A DNA stretch of 64,000 bases from Circinella umbellata (taxonomy: Eukaryota > Mucoromycota > Mucoromycetes > Mucorales > Lichtheimiaceae): the NCBI GenBank assembly GCA_025093555.1, contig JAIWNF010000012.1:496001-560000 (forward strand). Reading direction: 5' to 3'. Position 1 is the first letter of the stretch, and each line of letters opens with the position of its first letter. The position numbers and the translations under genes were made by a program. Positions 48,644 to 60,400 of this stretch are shown one piece after another. The notes beneath the pieces were generated by a model. It had not been told where the DNA came from. It saw only the letters and a program-made list of their open reading frames with translations, and made no database searches.

Positions 48644-49472
48644 CAGAGGGTCCCCGTTAATTTCATATCCGTTAATTTTCACCAAAAATCAAGGAATGGT
48701 AAAAATAACATAAGAAAATTTTCACATCCCCCTTAATTTCACTTTCACAGCACTTAGCGGCATTGAACCCTTAACGAATATGTAAATCAAAAAAAAATTA
48801 TGTGATAAATATAAGGATTGTAATTAAATTAGTATACAGGATGGGTTACTTTTTTTTTATTACACCATTTGCATGTTTTTTCTGAAGAGTTTATTTAATG
48901 TTTATTCTCTTCTTGTTTTTCTCGTTTCAAGCCTTTGCATATAGTACTAATATCAGGTGCCTTAAACAACTTGAATTCATTTTTAGCCCATCACGCTAGC
49001 AATCGGTTTGTCATGGTTCGTGGGTTAAGTTTTTTTTTCTCAGTCGGAATATCATACTGTTCAGCTGTCAAGCCAACGTTAGACTCGGTTACTGTTATTT
49101 TGTTTTGGTATATATAAAGCAAAAATATAGAAAGATGAAAAGAAAAAGATGAAAAAATGTAATAATATAAAAAATAAATTATCTCTGCACTATATATAAC
49201 TGTTTTTAAAAGAAAAAAAAGTGTTATAGACGTGCTCAAATAAAAAAAGAAATAGTTACAAAAATGCATCAAGAGCAATCGTATAAAATAAATCTATTAA
49301 TTAATACGTATTTTGATACAATAAAAGATATACAGTACGTAGTGAGCTGACGTATTCAACATATGAACATTCTTGGAGAAAAATTTCATAGTATCCGTTA
49401 ATTTTCACACCCCTTTATTTTCACAAAAAAAAAAATGGAAAATGGCCCTATGAAATTAACGGGGATCCTCTG
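48644..49472 (-). mobile_element. Decayed pogo-type (Tc1/mariner) DNA transposon
   Basis: An 829-base element with 24-base inverted ends (left begins CAGAGGGTCCCCGTTAATTT; right end is its reverse complement with one mismatch), flanked by TA on both sides (48642-48643 and 49473-49474). Near both ends TATCCGTTAATTTTCAC recurs in the same orientation. On the minus strand (about 49100-48930) the reading VGLTAEQYDIP...TNRLLA, stop, WAKNEFKLFKAPDISTIC then LKRE resembles the CENP-B/pogo N-terminal helix-turn-helix. The catalytic domain is missing, so this is an internally deleted, non-autonomous copy with a nonsense codon in the DNA-binding remnant. Confidence 0.75.
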
Positions 49473-49830
49473 TATGTGTGAGGGAAGAGAAGTCGTGCCG
49501 ATCTCGGAGTAGTTAAAAGACAGAAAGTAGAGGGATTAAGCGATAAATGGCGTTATACAAAAGGTCCATTACGAAAATAGTACAGCGGAAACCTATAATT
49601 TTGCCATTTTAGAATATTGCCCTTACTGATAAAATCGCTATTTAGTTTATATACCTTCAATTAAAACACCAACAGCTGTGATTTCCGAATCATCAAGACC
49701 ATCTTTTATCATTTGGTCTAACGCATCCTTAAGTTCATTGGCGAGCTTGACAAGGTCGGGTCTGCTGCCATTTTTTATTTTTTGTGGTGCTCTTATTTCA
49801 GCAATCACCAGTGCTTCTTTTGGCATTTTA

Positions 49831-52600
49831 TTACCGTTTTTTTATTTTCTGCCTTTTATTTTCTTGCTCTTGCTTATCATTTTCTTTCTTCTTCTTTTCT
49901 TCTTCTTTTGCCTTATTTTCAGCATGTTCCAAACCAGTAGGCAGTCGTGATCCAAGGGACTTCTTCGGACGTCCTTTATGTTTGACAGACTTGGGTAATA
50001 AAAGTTTATCGATCGAAGTTGGAGAAAAATTCGCCAAACTGGAGTTAATGCAATCGATCGATTCCTTCCGTTCCTGGTTACTCTCACAGTGTATATATGC
50101 TGAAACAATATTGTTTTTCATTTCTTGATACTGGTTGAGAATTTCCAAATCATCAGCTTTAAATACTTGTTCTTCTATTGTTTGGGATAGATGACTTTTT
50201 TAACACCGGAACTATAGTAATTATTAATATATAGAATTATCACCATAGGTTTATATTATGAGTTATATAAAAAAAATTAATTAGATTTTGGATATATAGA
50301 TTAAATAATAATAATAATAAACTAATATGACGTGCATACCTGTTGATAGTGCCAACCACCATCGTTTGTTGTACAACTCTGGATCCAATGATTGGCCATT
50401 GAAGCGATATGATAAATGTCGACAAGGCAAGTCAAAATTAATTTTAGCCTTACAAAGGATGTCGCATTTGCTGGTATCTTGGTCCATGTATTGGGCAGCA
50501 ATCACTTCTCTTATTGTCATATAGATAGCAAAGTGACAAATTTTACCATGAAGATATCCTACTTGCTTGTGAAGTCGATTATCGCCTGGAGTCGCTTTAT
50601 CTTTAATCACCCAAGAAAACAAGCTTTCATATTCCTGCCGGACTTTCGCTCTTTGAGCCTGTAAATAATAGAGCAGTATTTTTTTTATTAGAATGGTTAT
50701 CAGTGTGAGCATTACTCTATTTATTTGATCTCTTTGACTATACATACGAATCCATGAAGACAATTATGTAAACTTTTAAATGTGTGTAGCATGCGACCTG
50801 CGCTTTCCAAAATAGTTTTTAGGGTTGAATAAAAACCTTCAATTCTTTGAGTTGATCGTGCTGCAAAGTTCTTGTGCGACTCAAGCCAAGGACCTGTCCA
50901 TCTCTGTTTGTAGGGAAGCATACCATTTAAAAACATACGATTTATTATATTAGCAACAAAACTAGAGCGCTTTTTCATTTTTTTCTTTTAACTTTATTAT
51001 TCTTTCAATATACATTATAAAGTAATTATGTAGTATCCTTACGTATTATTAAGATAGCCGATAGTATCAGCTGCTCCTTCTTCGTCATCAAGACATGCCT
51101 CCAATCCTTTGGCTTTATATTCTTTTACAACATCATCAAATTCTTCTGTTTTTCTTTTCCATAGCATATCATCAACTGCAGATATAATCGCCTTATATTG
51201 CTCTTCTTCTTTTTCTCCATTCTTACTAACATGCCGTAACACCTTTTTACAAAATTTGTTTCGTATATGCCAGTTACAGAGGACATGTGGAACACCTGGA
51301 AACTTCAATTGGAGTGCAGCTGTCAATGCACCATCGTCGTCTGTTAAAAATAATCCAGGCTTTGATACAGATTCGTCAGTCCACACTACATCTCGAAGCT
51401 GTTGTAGCACCCATACATATGACAACGTTTTCTCATTTGCTACTACAGCACTTCCAATATAGTATGGGCGGAAACTACGTTCACGATAGTGGTCAGCAGT
51501 CAAGTTGTCAATGCCAATAATATTTACCAGGGGCATCCCATTATGATTAACTTTATAAGTTGTATCAATCACCACAACTTCTGGGAATGATCGTGCACGT
51601 TCAATTGACGTAGGATGTGTTGCAAAGATTGTATTAATATAAGTTTTAGTACTGTCAGTACTGTACCGAGAAACATATCCATTGCTTCGTAAAAAATTAT
51701 AAATCTCGGCCATTTCTTCGTAGTTGCCACGTTTATTATCATCAGCTCGAATTTTTTTGTTGCAAATTGAATAAATCTTTTGGAAGAATCAAGTTTGAGT
51801 TTTACATTTGCTGCTGTGGCATTGCTGATAACATAGGGACACAAGTAGGTGCAAGGAGAGGTGTTGCTGAAGGAAGTGTGTATGATGACATTGTTGCTGA
51901 CGATATTGATTCTACTACTGATATCGGTGCTACTGCTACTGGTGGCTCATCCATAGATTGAACATTGACAATTTGTCGAGGTTTAATACCGGCTTTCAAC
52001 TGGATTGCTAATTTTCGACGTTCTTGTCCATAGACTGCTCGGTGTTCTCTGTAAATAATTGGTGTTGAGCCCATAGGATGACTATGGGGAGTGATATCAG
52101 ATAGTTTGGTAGCAAACGCCCATCTTGTTTTACGCTTGCTTATTCTGAGGACCCATTCACAGTTATGCTCTCTTTCTCTTGTTTTTCGCTCGGGGATCTT
52201 CTTCAATATACCATTCTTATCCTTGATTTTTTTTTCTTTATTACCATCATTGCTTATGATCCCTCCTTTCTTATTACTGTCATCTATAAAAAATAGATAA
52301 AACAATTCAGTATATATTTTAATTTATATGATACAATGACTGAAATACTTTTTAAAAGCAGACTAATTGTTGTTATATATTTATAGTATGTAAGTTACCA
52401 TCTTTTTTATTATCTACTTTTTTACGATGAACTCTACTTGGACCTGGACCACCGTGAACACACTTGAATTTGCAAAAATGATCATTGCCACCAGTTTTCG
52501 CAACTGCAAACCCTTGTTGTAAGGCATATTCTCGAAGAATATCATAGGCTTCATTGCATGTTTTGTAGTCTTTTTTGTCGAGAATTTGTTCAATATTCAT
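49831..52600 (-). pseudogene. MULE (Mutator-like) transposase, broken by a stop and frameshift(s)
   Basis: Minus strand. Exon 1 (52600-52399) and exon 2 (from 52283) encode an N-terminal FAR1/WRKY-like DNA-binding region (EYALQQGFAVAKTGG, later WVLRISKRKTRWAFA and HSHPMG). The MULE DDE domain follows: VVVIDTTYKVNHNGMPLVNI, FLTDDDGALTAAL and HVLCNWHIRNKF; then NFAARSTQRIEGFYSTLK, and a SWIM zinc finger (CDILCKAKI...CRHL). The last exon ends with a Lys/Glu-rich tail at 49831. Near 51802 an in-frame TAA interrupts, and about 60 bases further an A7 run puts the frame out by one base; the join near 51040-50980 also does not close in frame. No terminal inverted repeats or 9-base target duplication were found. 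Confidence 0.8.
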
Positions 52601-53118
52601 GATAGTAGATAATAAAGGTAAATAATATGATATAATGATAACAATTAATGATGCTACTGTGGATGATAATGAATAATAATGTTACTGCGGATGATAATGA
52701 TATAATAAATGAAATTTAGCTAATGTAATTTATTAAATGAAGAAGTGCTGCGGCTATAATAAAGAAATAAAAAGGGAGCCGCCGTAAAATAGACGAAGGG
52801 CGCGCCAAGTTACTAAAGTGCCTGGTTAAAATTGAAGAGCCCTCATCTCACTATGAATTTTTGGCGCGCCTGTAGTCACTCCCTTTCTTTTTGGCTCGTA
52901 GGTTTTCCGTCAGTCCTAGGCTATTGTCAAATGAATTTCTTCCATAAATGGAACGAATATCGGATATACCGCTGATAGGGAAAATGAGCTTTCCAACTTA
53001 TCACATTTTTTAGACGCCTCAGGAGAATACTTTTAACTCCAAAATATAATACGTAAATAAAATAATTAGTTGGAATTTTAAATTAAGCACGCGGATAGAA
53101 TAGATGGGTGTTTACTTA
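52601..53118. other. Intergenic with a pair of GGCGCGCC palindromes
   Basis: Between the MULE start and the next remnant. The 8-base palindrome GGCGCGCC occurs at 52799-52806 and 52863-52870, striking in AT-rich DNA. The second is preceded by a T-run (TTTTTGGCGCGCC), resembling an E2F-type site. This could be the MULE promoter or element end. Nothing else is recognised. Confidence 0.4.
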
Positions 53119-54004
53119 CATACTCCTCAATGAGTCTTTGATACATTCGGACTCTTTTGAACTATCTGTTTCCATCGACTTTACAATTTTGCTGCAATTG
53201 GAGAAGTTGGTTCTTCCAGCCTATTTTTTTAATTAGTTTACCAATAGATTCTTTCCTAGAATAAACAAAAGATAGTTACCATGTCAAATTTCTTTAAAAT
53301 ATTATCAACACCATCTGGTAATGGTTGCAGTGGATATAAATCACTACATTCTTGAACCATTTTCCCCCAAAGGCTCTCGCCAACACCATATTCAAGAGTA
53401 GAATTAGGGTAGATGGCATCGAGATCATCAACGGTAAAAATGCAATTTATAGACCTACACAACAAATACATAAGTTATATATAATTTTTTCAGTTCTTGA
53501 ATCTGATACTTACAATTTCTCTTGGTATGTTTCTAATGATATTTTCACGATATTTTAATAACATTTGTGTTATATCGGTACCATCTATGTACCACTGTAA
53601 TAACCAAGAAAGAAAAAGTTATAGTGATGCCTCTTAATTTTAAATGATGACCAACCCGGTTACCTTTTTGGCGTCTTCTTTGAGTTTGATGGATTAAACA
53701 TTTTTACCAGCGAAATAGTCAATGATTTTTTTTCTCTGTAGTAAAAAGTAAATTAAAACATACTACAGCTAATTACAACAAGATATTATAAAATACTTAC
53801 GCGTTTGCAACTACTTTCGGTTGTTGAAGCTGTAGTGCTAGCAAATGTGGAGGAGGAGGATCTTCTAGTAGACCAACCAGATCGGATTGACACGATTTCA
53901 AATCCGTTCGGTTTTAAACAGATAGGATTGTAGCCATCTGGATTGTCTACGGATTAGAAAGCTTGAACCCAGATCCATTTCGTAAACCTCTGCTTTGAAT
54001 CCAT
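53119..54004 (-). pseudogene. Decayed multi-exon gene of unknown family
   Basis: Minus-strand coding-like exons with good splice signals: about 54004-53802 (MDSKQRFTKWIWVQAF, stop), 53739-53667 (KKIIDYFAGKNV, stop), 53596-53515 (WYIDGTDITQMLLKYREN), 53456-53280 (SINCIFTVDDLDAIYPNST...) and 53220-53123 (GRTNFSNCSKIVKSMETD). Two in-frame stops break the first two exons and no convincing downstream exon is seen. It resembles uncharacterised Mucorales accessory proteins in style, but I cannot assign a domain. Confidence 0.4.
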
Positions 54005-56699
54005 AATCAGTGATACAAAAGAATATTTATATGAAAAGATATGATGTTCACTAAATGTTGCAATTTTTTTTCCATATAAGAGAAGGTGTTTTATAAGATG
54101 GTATATATGATAGTTCTTTAAGATGGTTCAAGAATATAAAGCATTAGTAATGGAATGTATGATTCAATACCAAACAAAAAAGTGTTAAAGGTGTTATATG
54201 ACGTATACTTGTTTTTCTTTTTAATTGGAGGAATTTTTGGCGGCATATTGAAAATAATTTAGTGCATTAAACTGGTCTAACAAATGGTGTAAAAGGTCAT
54301 CTTTTTATTTATACATATTAACGGCAATTCCATTATAAGTCAAAATTTTCTAGTCTAACGGGATTCAATCAAAATGCTATAATAAGAAAAAAATGGTATG
54401 AAATGGTAGCAAGTTAATAAATGAAGTGTTATCAGTACATAATCATACTACTATTAATAGTAGTAGTCCATTCACAATTATCTTCACTATGATATAAATA
54501 TTAACTTACCATAAGAAAATTGAAAGGAACCCACCAGATTATATTTTGACATAAAAAAAAAGAAAGTAAATTTTAATGAGAACCATTGCTTTCTTACACA
54601 ATTATTTGATGATAATATTATATAAAAGTTACAAAGATATAGTACTTACTAAGTAAGACAGGTCAGTGCTTCTTCCCTCTCGGGCACACCAACCTGGATG
54701 AAAAGAAAAACAAAATATGGCTCCCTGCGGATGGTCTCTACCATACAATGCCGTTGTACAGCTTTTTTTTTTACAAAATGGGAAAACGTTACAACGACAT
54801 AAGGTTTGAGTATCCACAAGGAACCACCCAGGAGCCTTGGACCCAGGGGACCTTGAAGATTGTGCCAGCTGTCTTGGGAACTACAATCATAATAAAGAAG
54901 CACATGTCATTATTAGCAAAAAAACATCATATCATGTTGTCTAAAGTAAGGGAGCAACGAGGGAAATAAATATTATTATGAAAATAGGATATTTACACTT
55001 CATTGGACGAGCTAGCACAAAAAAAACGTGTGTGGGTGTGGGTGTGTGCAGGTGTGGGTGTTTGAAGAAGAAAAGAAATGTTTGTTAAGATACTTGTTTT
55101 TTGAGTGAAGTAATTCTTCCTTTAGATAGCTTTTTTTAATCCAGCTTCAATTTTTTGTCTACTCTCATGGCAACATGTGATCAACTTGGTATGTTATCTA
55201 GTTGGTATAGACGAGTTGACAACATGTTATTCACTGCTCTATTATTATTATCTTGTCTCAAATAAGAAGTTGGAAATCTAAAAGAAACAATGTCTTTGTT
55301 ATGCTCAAATATTAACTCGCGTGATCGGATTCGTTAGTAACCCTATTCTATGCTGTTATATGAGTAGGGGACGGATTACGGATTTTTTTTTAACTTGTAT
55401 CAAACAAGAAATCAGAGAAGATTTATTTGTGTACTTCGCCATACACCTTAGGTTACATATTATAATTTGTATTGTAAAAAAATAAAACGTGTTTTTTCAC
55501 GTTACGTAGTATTTTTTAGGTACTTTTTTCAAAGGGTGATTTTTTGTGTAGATTTTTTTGTGTAGTTTATTGATTTTGCATTTTTAGCCTATCTCGTCCG
55601 TAATACTTTATACTTTATTAGTTTACAACCAATTTTAATGATTGTTTAACATTTCCTATGCACCACATAGTACCCTAATAGTTCTATATAAAATAGTTTG
55701 ATATTTACTTGGATATCCGATTAAAGCAAACAAATTCACCATAGTCACTTCCTCGCTCAATTTAAATAAAGCAAAAATCACAACAATCAGTATAACAAAT
55801 CAGAACAGAGGTTGTGTACAATGTTGTGGAACGCCATATGGCCATCATTGAATTTACAACTTGGCCACTTGATAATGTATGTACACCAATAATGGGTAAG
55901 CTGGCTGCTTTTCCTTACCAAAAGTGGTCGTTCCTGAAATTTAAAAATCTACCTGAAAGATCAAATCTATGTGAAAAAACACGCAACCTCTATGCAATTC
56001 GTTCACCAGACAACGTAAAATTCATTTGGCGCAAATAACTTTTATTCCATATCTTATACATAATAGACAATTCAATAAAATTACCTTTTTTATATGGATT
56101 AGACTTCTTTCTTTTTCAAAACCCAACTAAATTTTATCGACCTCCAATTTCTATTTGGATACAATCTTCTTTTGTTGTTCTTCAACTTCACTACTTAATA
56201 TTCCTGAACATTCTTAAAAATGAGCGAAATCAAACACTATCGTTGACCACACTATACTTGGTCTATTCAAATTTGTCTTTTCTCACCGACAACTGTATAT
56301 GTAGCATTATCTCGAGTACGCACATCAGATTCTTTATATATACTTTTTCTCCACCATCTTCTACACAACAATCTTCTTCACCTCAAATAGCCGATATAAA
56401 TTCACTGACAAACTTTCTCTAATCTACATATTTAACCAATAACTTGAACTTAGTATCGAATGGTGGTACTCCTAAAAGAGATATTCATAACTATTTAAAA
56501 GTCTTTTTTTTTCTGATATAGAACTTTTATACAAACAAAAGATTATAGTCATAAAACCAATAGTACTTTCTAAGATCTTTAATGATTTCGAAGGGGGGTT
56601 GGGGATTGCCTATAACGAACCACCAAACCGTAGCCCCGGAGGGTTGACACGAAACGAAGCGAAAGAGCTTATCGCACGAAGGTGCGAAGGTGATGAAGG
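54005..56699. other. Gene-poor region, about 2.7 kb
   Basis: Mostly AT-rich. A higher-GC stretch at about 54655-54900 is open in both directions, but neither frame has a recognisable domain. A 74-codon plus-strand ORF at 55814-56038 (VVERHMAIIEFTTWPLDNVC...) looks coding-like and is likewise unassigned. GT-rich simple sequence occurs at 55029-55062. Confidence 0.45.
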
Positions 56700-56706
56700 C
56701 TTGTAT
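56581..56706. repeat. GC-rich hairpin segment
   Basis: An island of GC-rich, hairpin-forming sequence in AT-rich surroundings. It contains TCGCACGAAGGTGCGA (6-base stem around GAAG), GCCCCGGAGGG and CGAA-repeats (ACGAAACGAAGCGAAAGAG). The style resembles mobile double-hairpin elements and GC clusters of fungal mitochondrial genomes, so it could be a mitochondrial fragment in the nucleus. It sits at the edge of dispersed repeat copy C. The origin is inference. Confidence 0.5.
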
Positions 56707-57119
56707 TACTGTATTATAATTCATTGATCTGCATAAATATGTATCACAATAGTAGGGATATGGCAGTAATAATCTTTTATGAAGAACACTGGTTTATCAT
56801 AATATATAGATGCTGTACAAGCAAATAATAACTTAATCATAAATATTGCGCATTATTTAGTATATTCACTTCATGGGTGAAAGCTGAACATTAACTGTCA
56901 AAGTACACTTGAGCTTTGGAAATGGTATTGAGATCCACACAGTAAATGATAATAATAAATATAAATAGACATTAGAAGATTTTGTTTTCCATAGCTTGTA
57001 TATACAAAACTTCTCTTTTATTTCCTACGTAACTCCATCAAATATTTTGATTGAGTGACAAGAGTTTTTATCTAACTGGAAATAAGTACACTGGTACAAA
57101 AATTGTTCCCTAGACAACA
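56700..57119 (-). repeat. Dispersed repeat, copy C (inverted)
   Basis: Reverse complement of copy B in order: it begins at 57119 with TGTTGTCTAGGGAACAAT and GTACCAGTGTACTTATTTCC, continues with AAAGCTCAAGTGT, CATGAAGTGAATATAC, TTATTATTTGCTTG and ends with CAGATCAATGAATTATAA near 56720. Substitutions and indels relative to B are frequent. No coding potential is seen. Confidence 0.65.
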
Positions 57120-57427
57120 CATACAGTAATTCTTTATAGATACAACAAAGTTTCATTCCTACGTACGTATTAAACCAAACTTAGTACAAATCGATTTAGA
57201 AAGCAGAAGATGCTGTACGTATGTATGTAGTTGGCTTTTATTTTATATGAAATAGATTTTTATTATTCAGTTGAAAAGAAGTAGGTAGTTAATATATACA
57301 ATAATAATGTAAAATAGGAAGAAAAGATTATACAGAGGAATGAATGAATAAATGAATATGGGTATATAAAAAAATGTTATTATTCTATTCAAATGAACTG
57401 GAAAGTGTATAAAATATAAAATATATA
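57120..57427. other. 3' flank of the ATRIP-like gene
   Basis: AT-rich, no gene seen. It contains a GTACGTACG-type patch near 57160 and AATAAA-type sequences that could serve as 3'-end signals for the minus-strand gene. Confidence 0.4.
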
Positions 57428-57934
57428 TTATTTTGTACCCATAGTATTATTATCACTTCCATGTTGTATTCCACCATGCATCAATTTTAATAAATCCATT
57501 ATTTTCGAAATTTCATTATATTTAACTATTATAAAAAAGTAGGATATCAGTTAATCTAAATACATTTTGAAGATTAAGGAAAAAAAAACCTTACTTGAAG
57601 ACGATCGAATAGTATTTGTATCATATGTATTTCTAGCAAATTCTATTCGATGTACTAATGTAGTATATTGATCATCATTTAATCTTTGTGTATTTCCATA
57701 ACATTTCAGAATAGAATATATAAGTTCAAGACAAGCATTTATTGATTCTTCACTATTTTAAAGAAAATAAATATATTAATTAATTAATTAATTAACTAAT
57801 CAATTTTATACAATCAAATTTACTTTTTCTTACATCATTTCTGATCTTTTAGCTGGAAAAGGTTTTTGATCTAGATCTTTAAGTCTTGCACACTCATTAT
57901 ACATCATAACTTGTAATGGTGTTAAAACCTATTA

Positions 57935-57978
<44 letters not shown>

Positions 57979-60400
57979 TAAAAAGAAATAATACTAGAAA
58001 TCTATATAAATCTATAAAAAACATACCTTTACACATGTTTGTTGTAATAATAATTCAGAAATCGATGTTGAATTAAAAACTTTTTGTAATATATAAACTA
58101 CTTCACGTCTTAATCTAAACCACTAAATAATTATTATAATTATAATATCATTAATATCATTCAATCCAACCCTCCCCCACACTATTTGTTACTAACATGT
58201 TCAATATCATCAGGGTCACTTGATGGTTGTTGCATTAATAATAAATTAGATAATTCAGATATAGTAGATACTGTGTTCTCTTGATTAGTTTTAATCGTTG
58301 ACAAAAATTTGGTAATATCATCTAATTTACATAGCGTTAAAACTTCTTTATATAAATAAGATAAAATAAAAGAAATATAATATATTTACCACATTTAACT
58401 AATTCTTTTAAAAGATTTAAAGTTTTAATAATAATATTTAGAGGACAATTTGTTGAAAGTAAATTAAAAAAAGCAGGTTGTTTTAAAAGAAATTGAAAAC
58501 TACGTAAAGAACATTTAGTTAGTTTTAAAAAAAATATAATACAAGTTATAAATAATATACCTTTGTGAAATAGAACCATTCGTCATTTCAATAAGTTGTA
58601 AATATATATCCAATATACGAATAGTAGAAATATGACTTGTTTTATATAATAATACACGTTGAATTAGTGATTCTAACTTTTTTGATGAAACTTTATAGGT
58701 TATAAAAAGATAATTTAAATCTTTTGTTGACATATCTGAAACGTTATCTGGGATATGTTTAGAAAGTTGTAATACATCATCTGGTAAAAGAACATCAAAC
58801 ATATTTAAACAGATAGAAAGATTCCATAATATGGATCCTTCTTCAACTATATAAATAAATGATTTTAGTTTATACCTTTTTACTAGTATTAAATCAAGAA
58901 TAATATCATTTACCACGTTTAAATTCACGTAAAAGATAATCTGTTACTTCTTTATAAGATGTTAATAGACAAATTACTTCGACCGTTTTACTAATAACAT
59001 CAAACTATCAATTATTTAGCATATTAATATATTAATAACAATTATAATGTTCTATTACATACCATTTCACCTTTAATACTAATTGAAAGAATATGACCAA
59101 ATATATTCATTAATTGTTGTAAAGTAATCGTAATATCAATATCTGCTGCTCTTGCAATACAATCCGAAATGTCAATAGCTAACATGATTAATTTTTGATT
59201 ATGATATTGAGGTGGATTAAAATAAGAAGCAAAGCGTGTACGAAGTTTATCCATAAGAATAGTAGGCCAATGTTTTGGATTATTTGATATCTTATTACAT
59301 TGCTCTTGTTGTAATTTATTATATTCTGGAACTAATAATAGATGTAATAACTTTGAAAAGGATCCCAAGAAAATTAATCAATTGATTCAATCATTTTCCA
59401 AAAAATTATTAATAATTACCTTATGATAACCTTTGTTATCATATACAAATGGCTTAAATTCTAATATAGTTGGAATAGTAGACTTAAGATCTTTTTTTAA
59501 AGTTGATTCTATCGATGTAATTGTTGTTTCTTCTTCTTCTATTGTTGTCGTTGTTGTCGCTGTTGCTTCTGTTGATGATTTATCAGTTATCATTGCATCA
59601 GCTGTTCTTTTTCGTTTAATTGTAGTTGTTGTTGGACTTCCTGGTGATGGTGTAGCGGACCTAGATCGTGTATGTGTTCTATATTTATTATACATTGGAT
59701 CTGAAAAACCTGTTTCATTTGGAAAAATGGATTCTAAATTTATATGTAATATGATGCAAGAGATAACTAAATAAGTAAATCATGTCAAATCAAATAAGAA
59801 TATTACCATCACAACTTACTTTTACTACTAGGTGATAATGCTCTATTTGTTCCAACACCATGATCAGATGAACTACCAATACCGTTCATACTATTATTAT
59901 CATATCTAACCCTTCTTAAAGACATTAATTCAAATTGTACACCTTCACTGACTGATTGTAAAGTACGATATTCAGAACGTGCTTGTTCAAGTTCATTATG
60001 TAAAACTTCACGTGCATTCTCTTCTTGTGCTAACTTTGATTGTAATCGATCTACTGTAAATTTCAAATTGTCAATGATCTGTTCCGTCTATATAAATATA
60101 TACAATTGTTTGTTGTTTAGTAATCAATAATAATAAAAGAATGGAGAGAGATGTATTCTCATATGTTGCTATAGTTTATTGAACCTGATCATAGTGTTGT
60201 TGTTGACGATCGTATTGTCCATTATTAACAAGTAAAACAGGTTGTTGTGTAGTTGATTGCTGAAAGTTAATATTATTCGCTTGTGTAGAGATTGTAATAG
60301 GTAGTGGTACTTGTTGTGTATTAATATATTGTGATTCTTGTTGGTCTATAGCGTCTAAAACTTCATTGTCAAACCAATCGTCATCAAATTCGTCACCCAT
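57428..60400 (-). CDS. ATRIP/Rad26/Ddc2-like checkpoint protein
   Basis: Twelve exons on the minus strand (60400-60185, 60087-59820, 59700-59420, 59350-59063, 59004-58914, 58846-58561, 58499-58390, 58345-58197, 58122-58027, 57928-57834, 57752-57595, 57525-57428) close in frame to 711 residues. The layout matches ATRIP: an acidic N-terminal motif DEFDDDWFDNEVLDAID like the RPA-binding peptide, a coiled coil at about residues 73-130 (DRLQSKLAQEENAREVLHNE), a basic Ser/Thr/Pro-rich linker, then all-helical sequence to the end. ATRIP tethers ATR (Mec1/Rad3) kinase to RPA-coated DNA. Length is close to human ATRIP. The call rests on architecture and weak similarity, so another coiled-coil DNA-repair protein is possible. 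Intron 1 uses an unusual GTTCAA donor. Confidence 0.6.

Noticed and set aside
54649..54969. Overlapping ORFs on both strands in a GC-richer patch
   Set aside because: Neither frame has a recognisable motif, and both strands being open suggests composition rather than coding.
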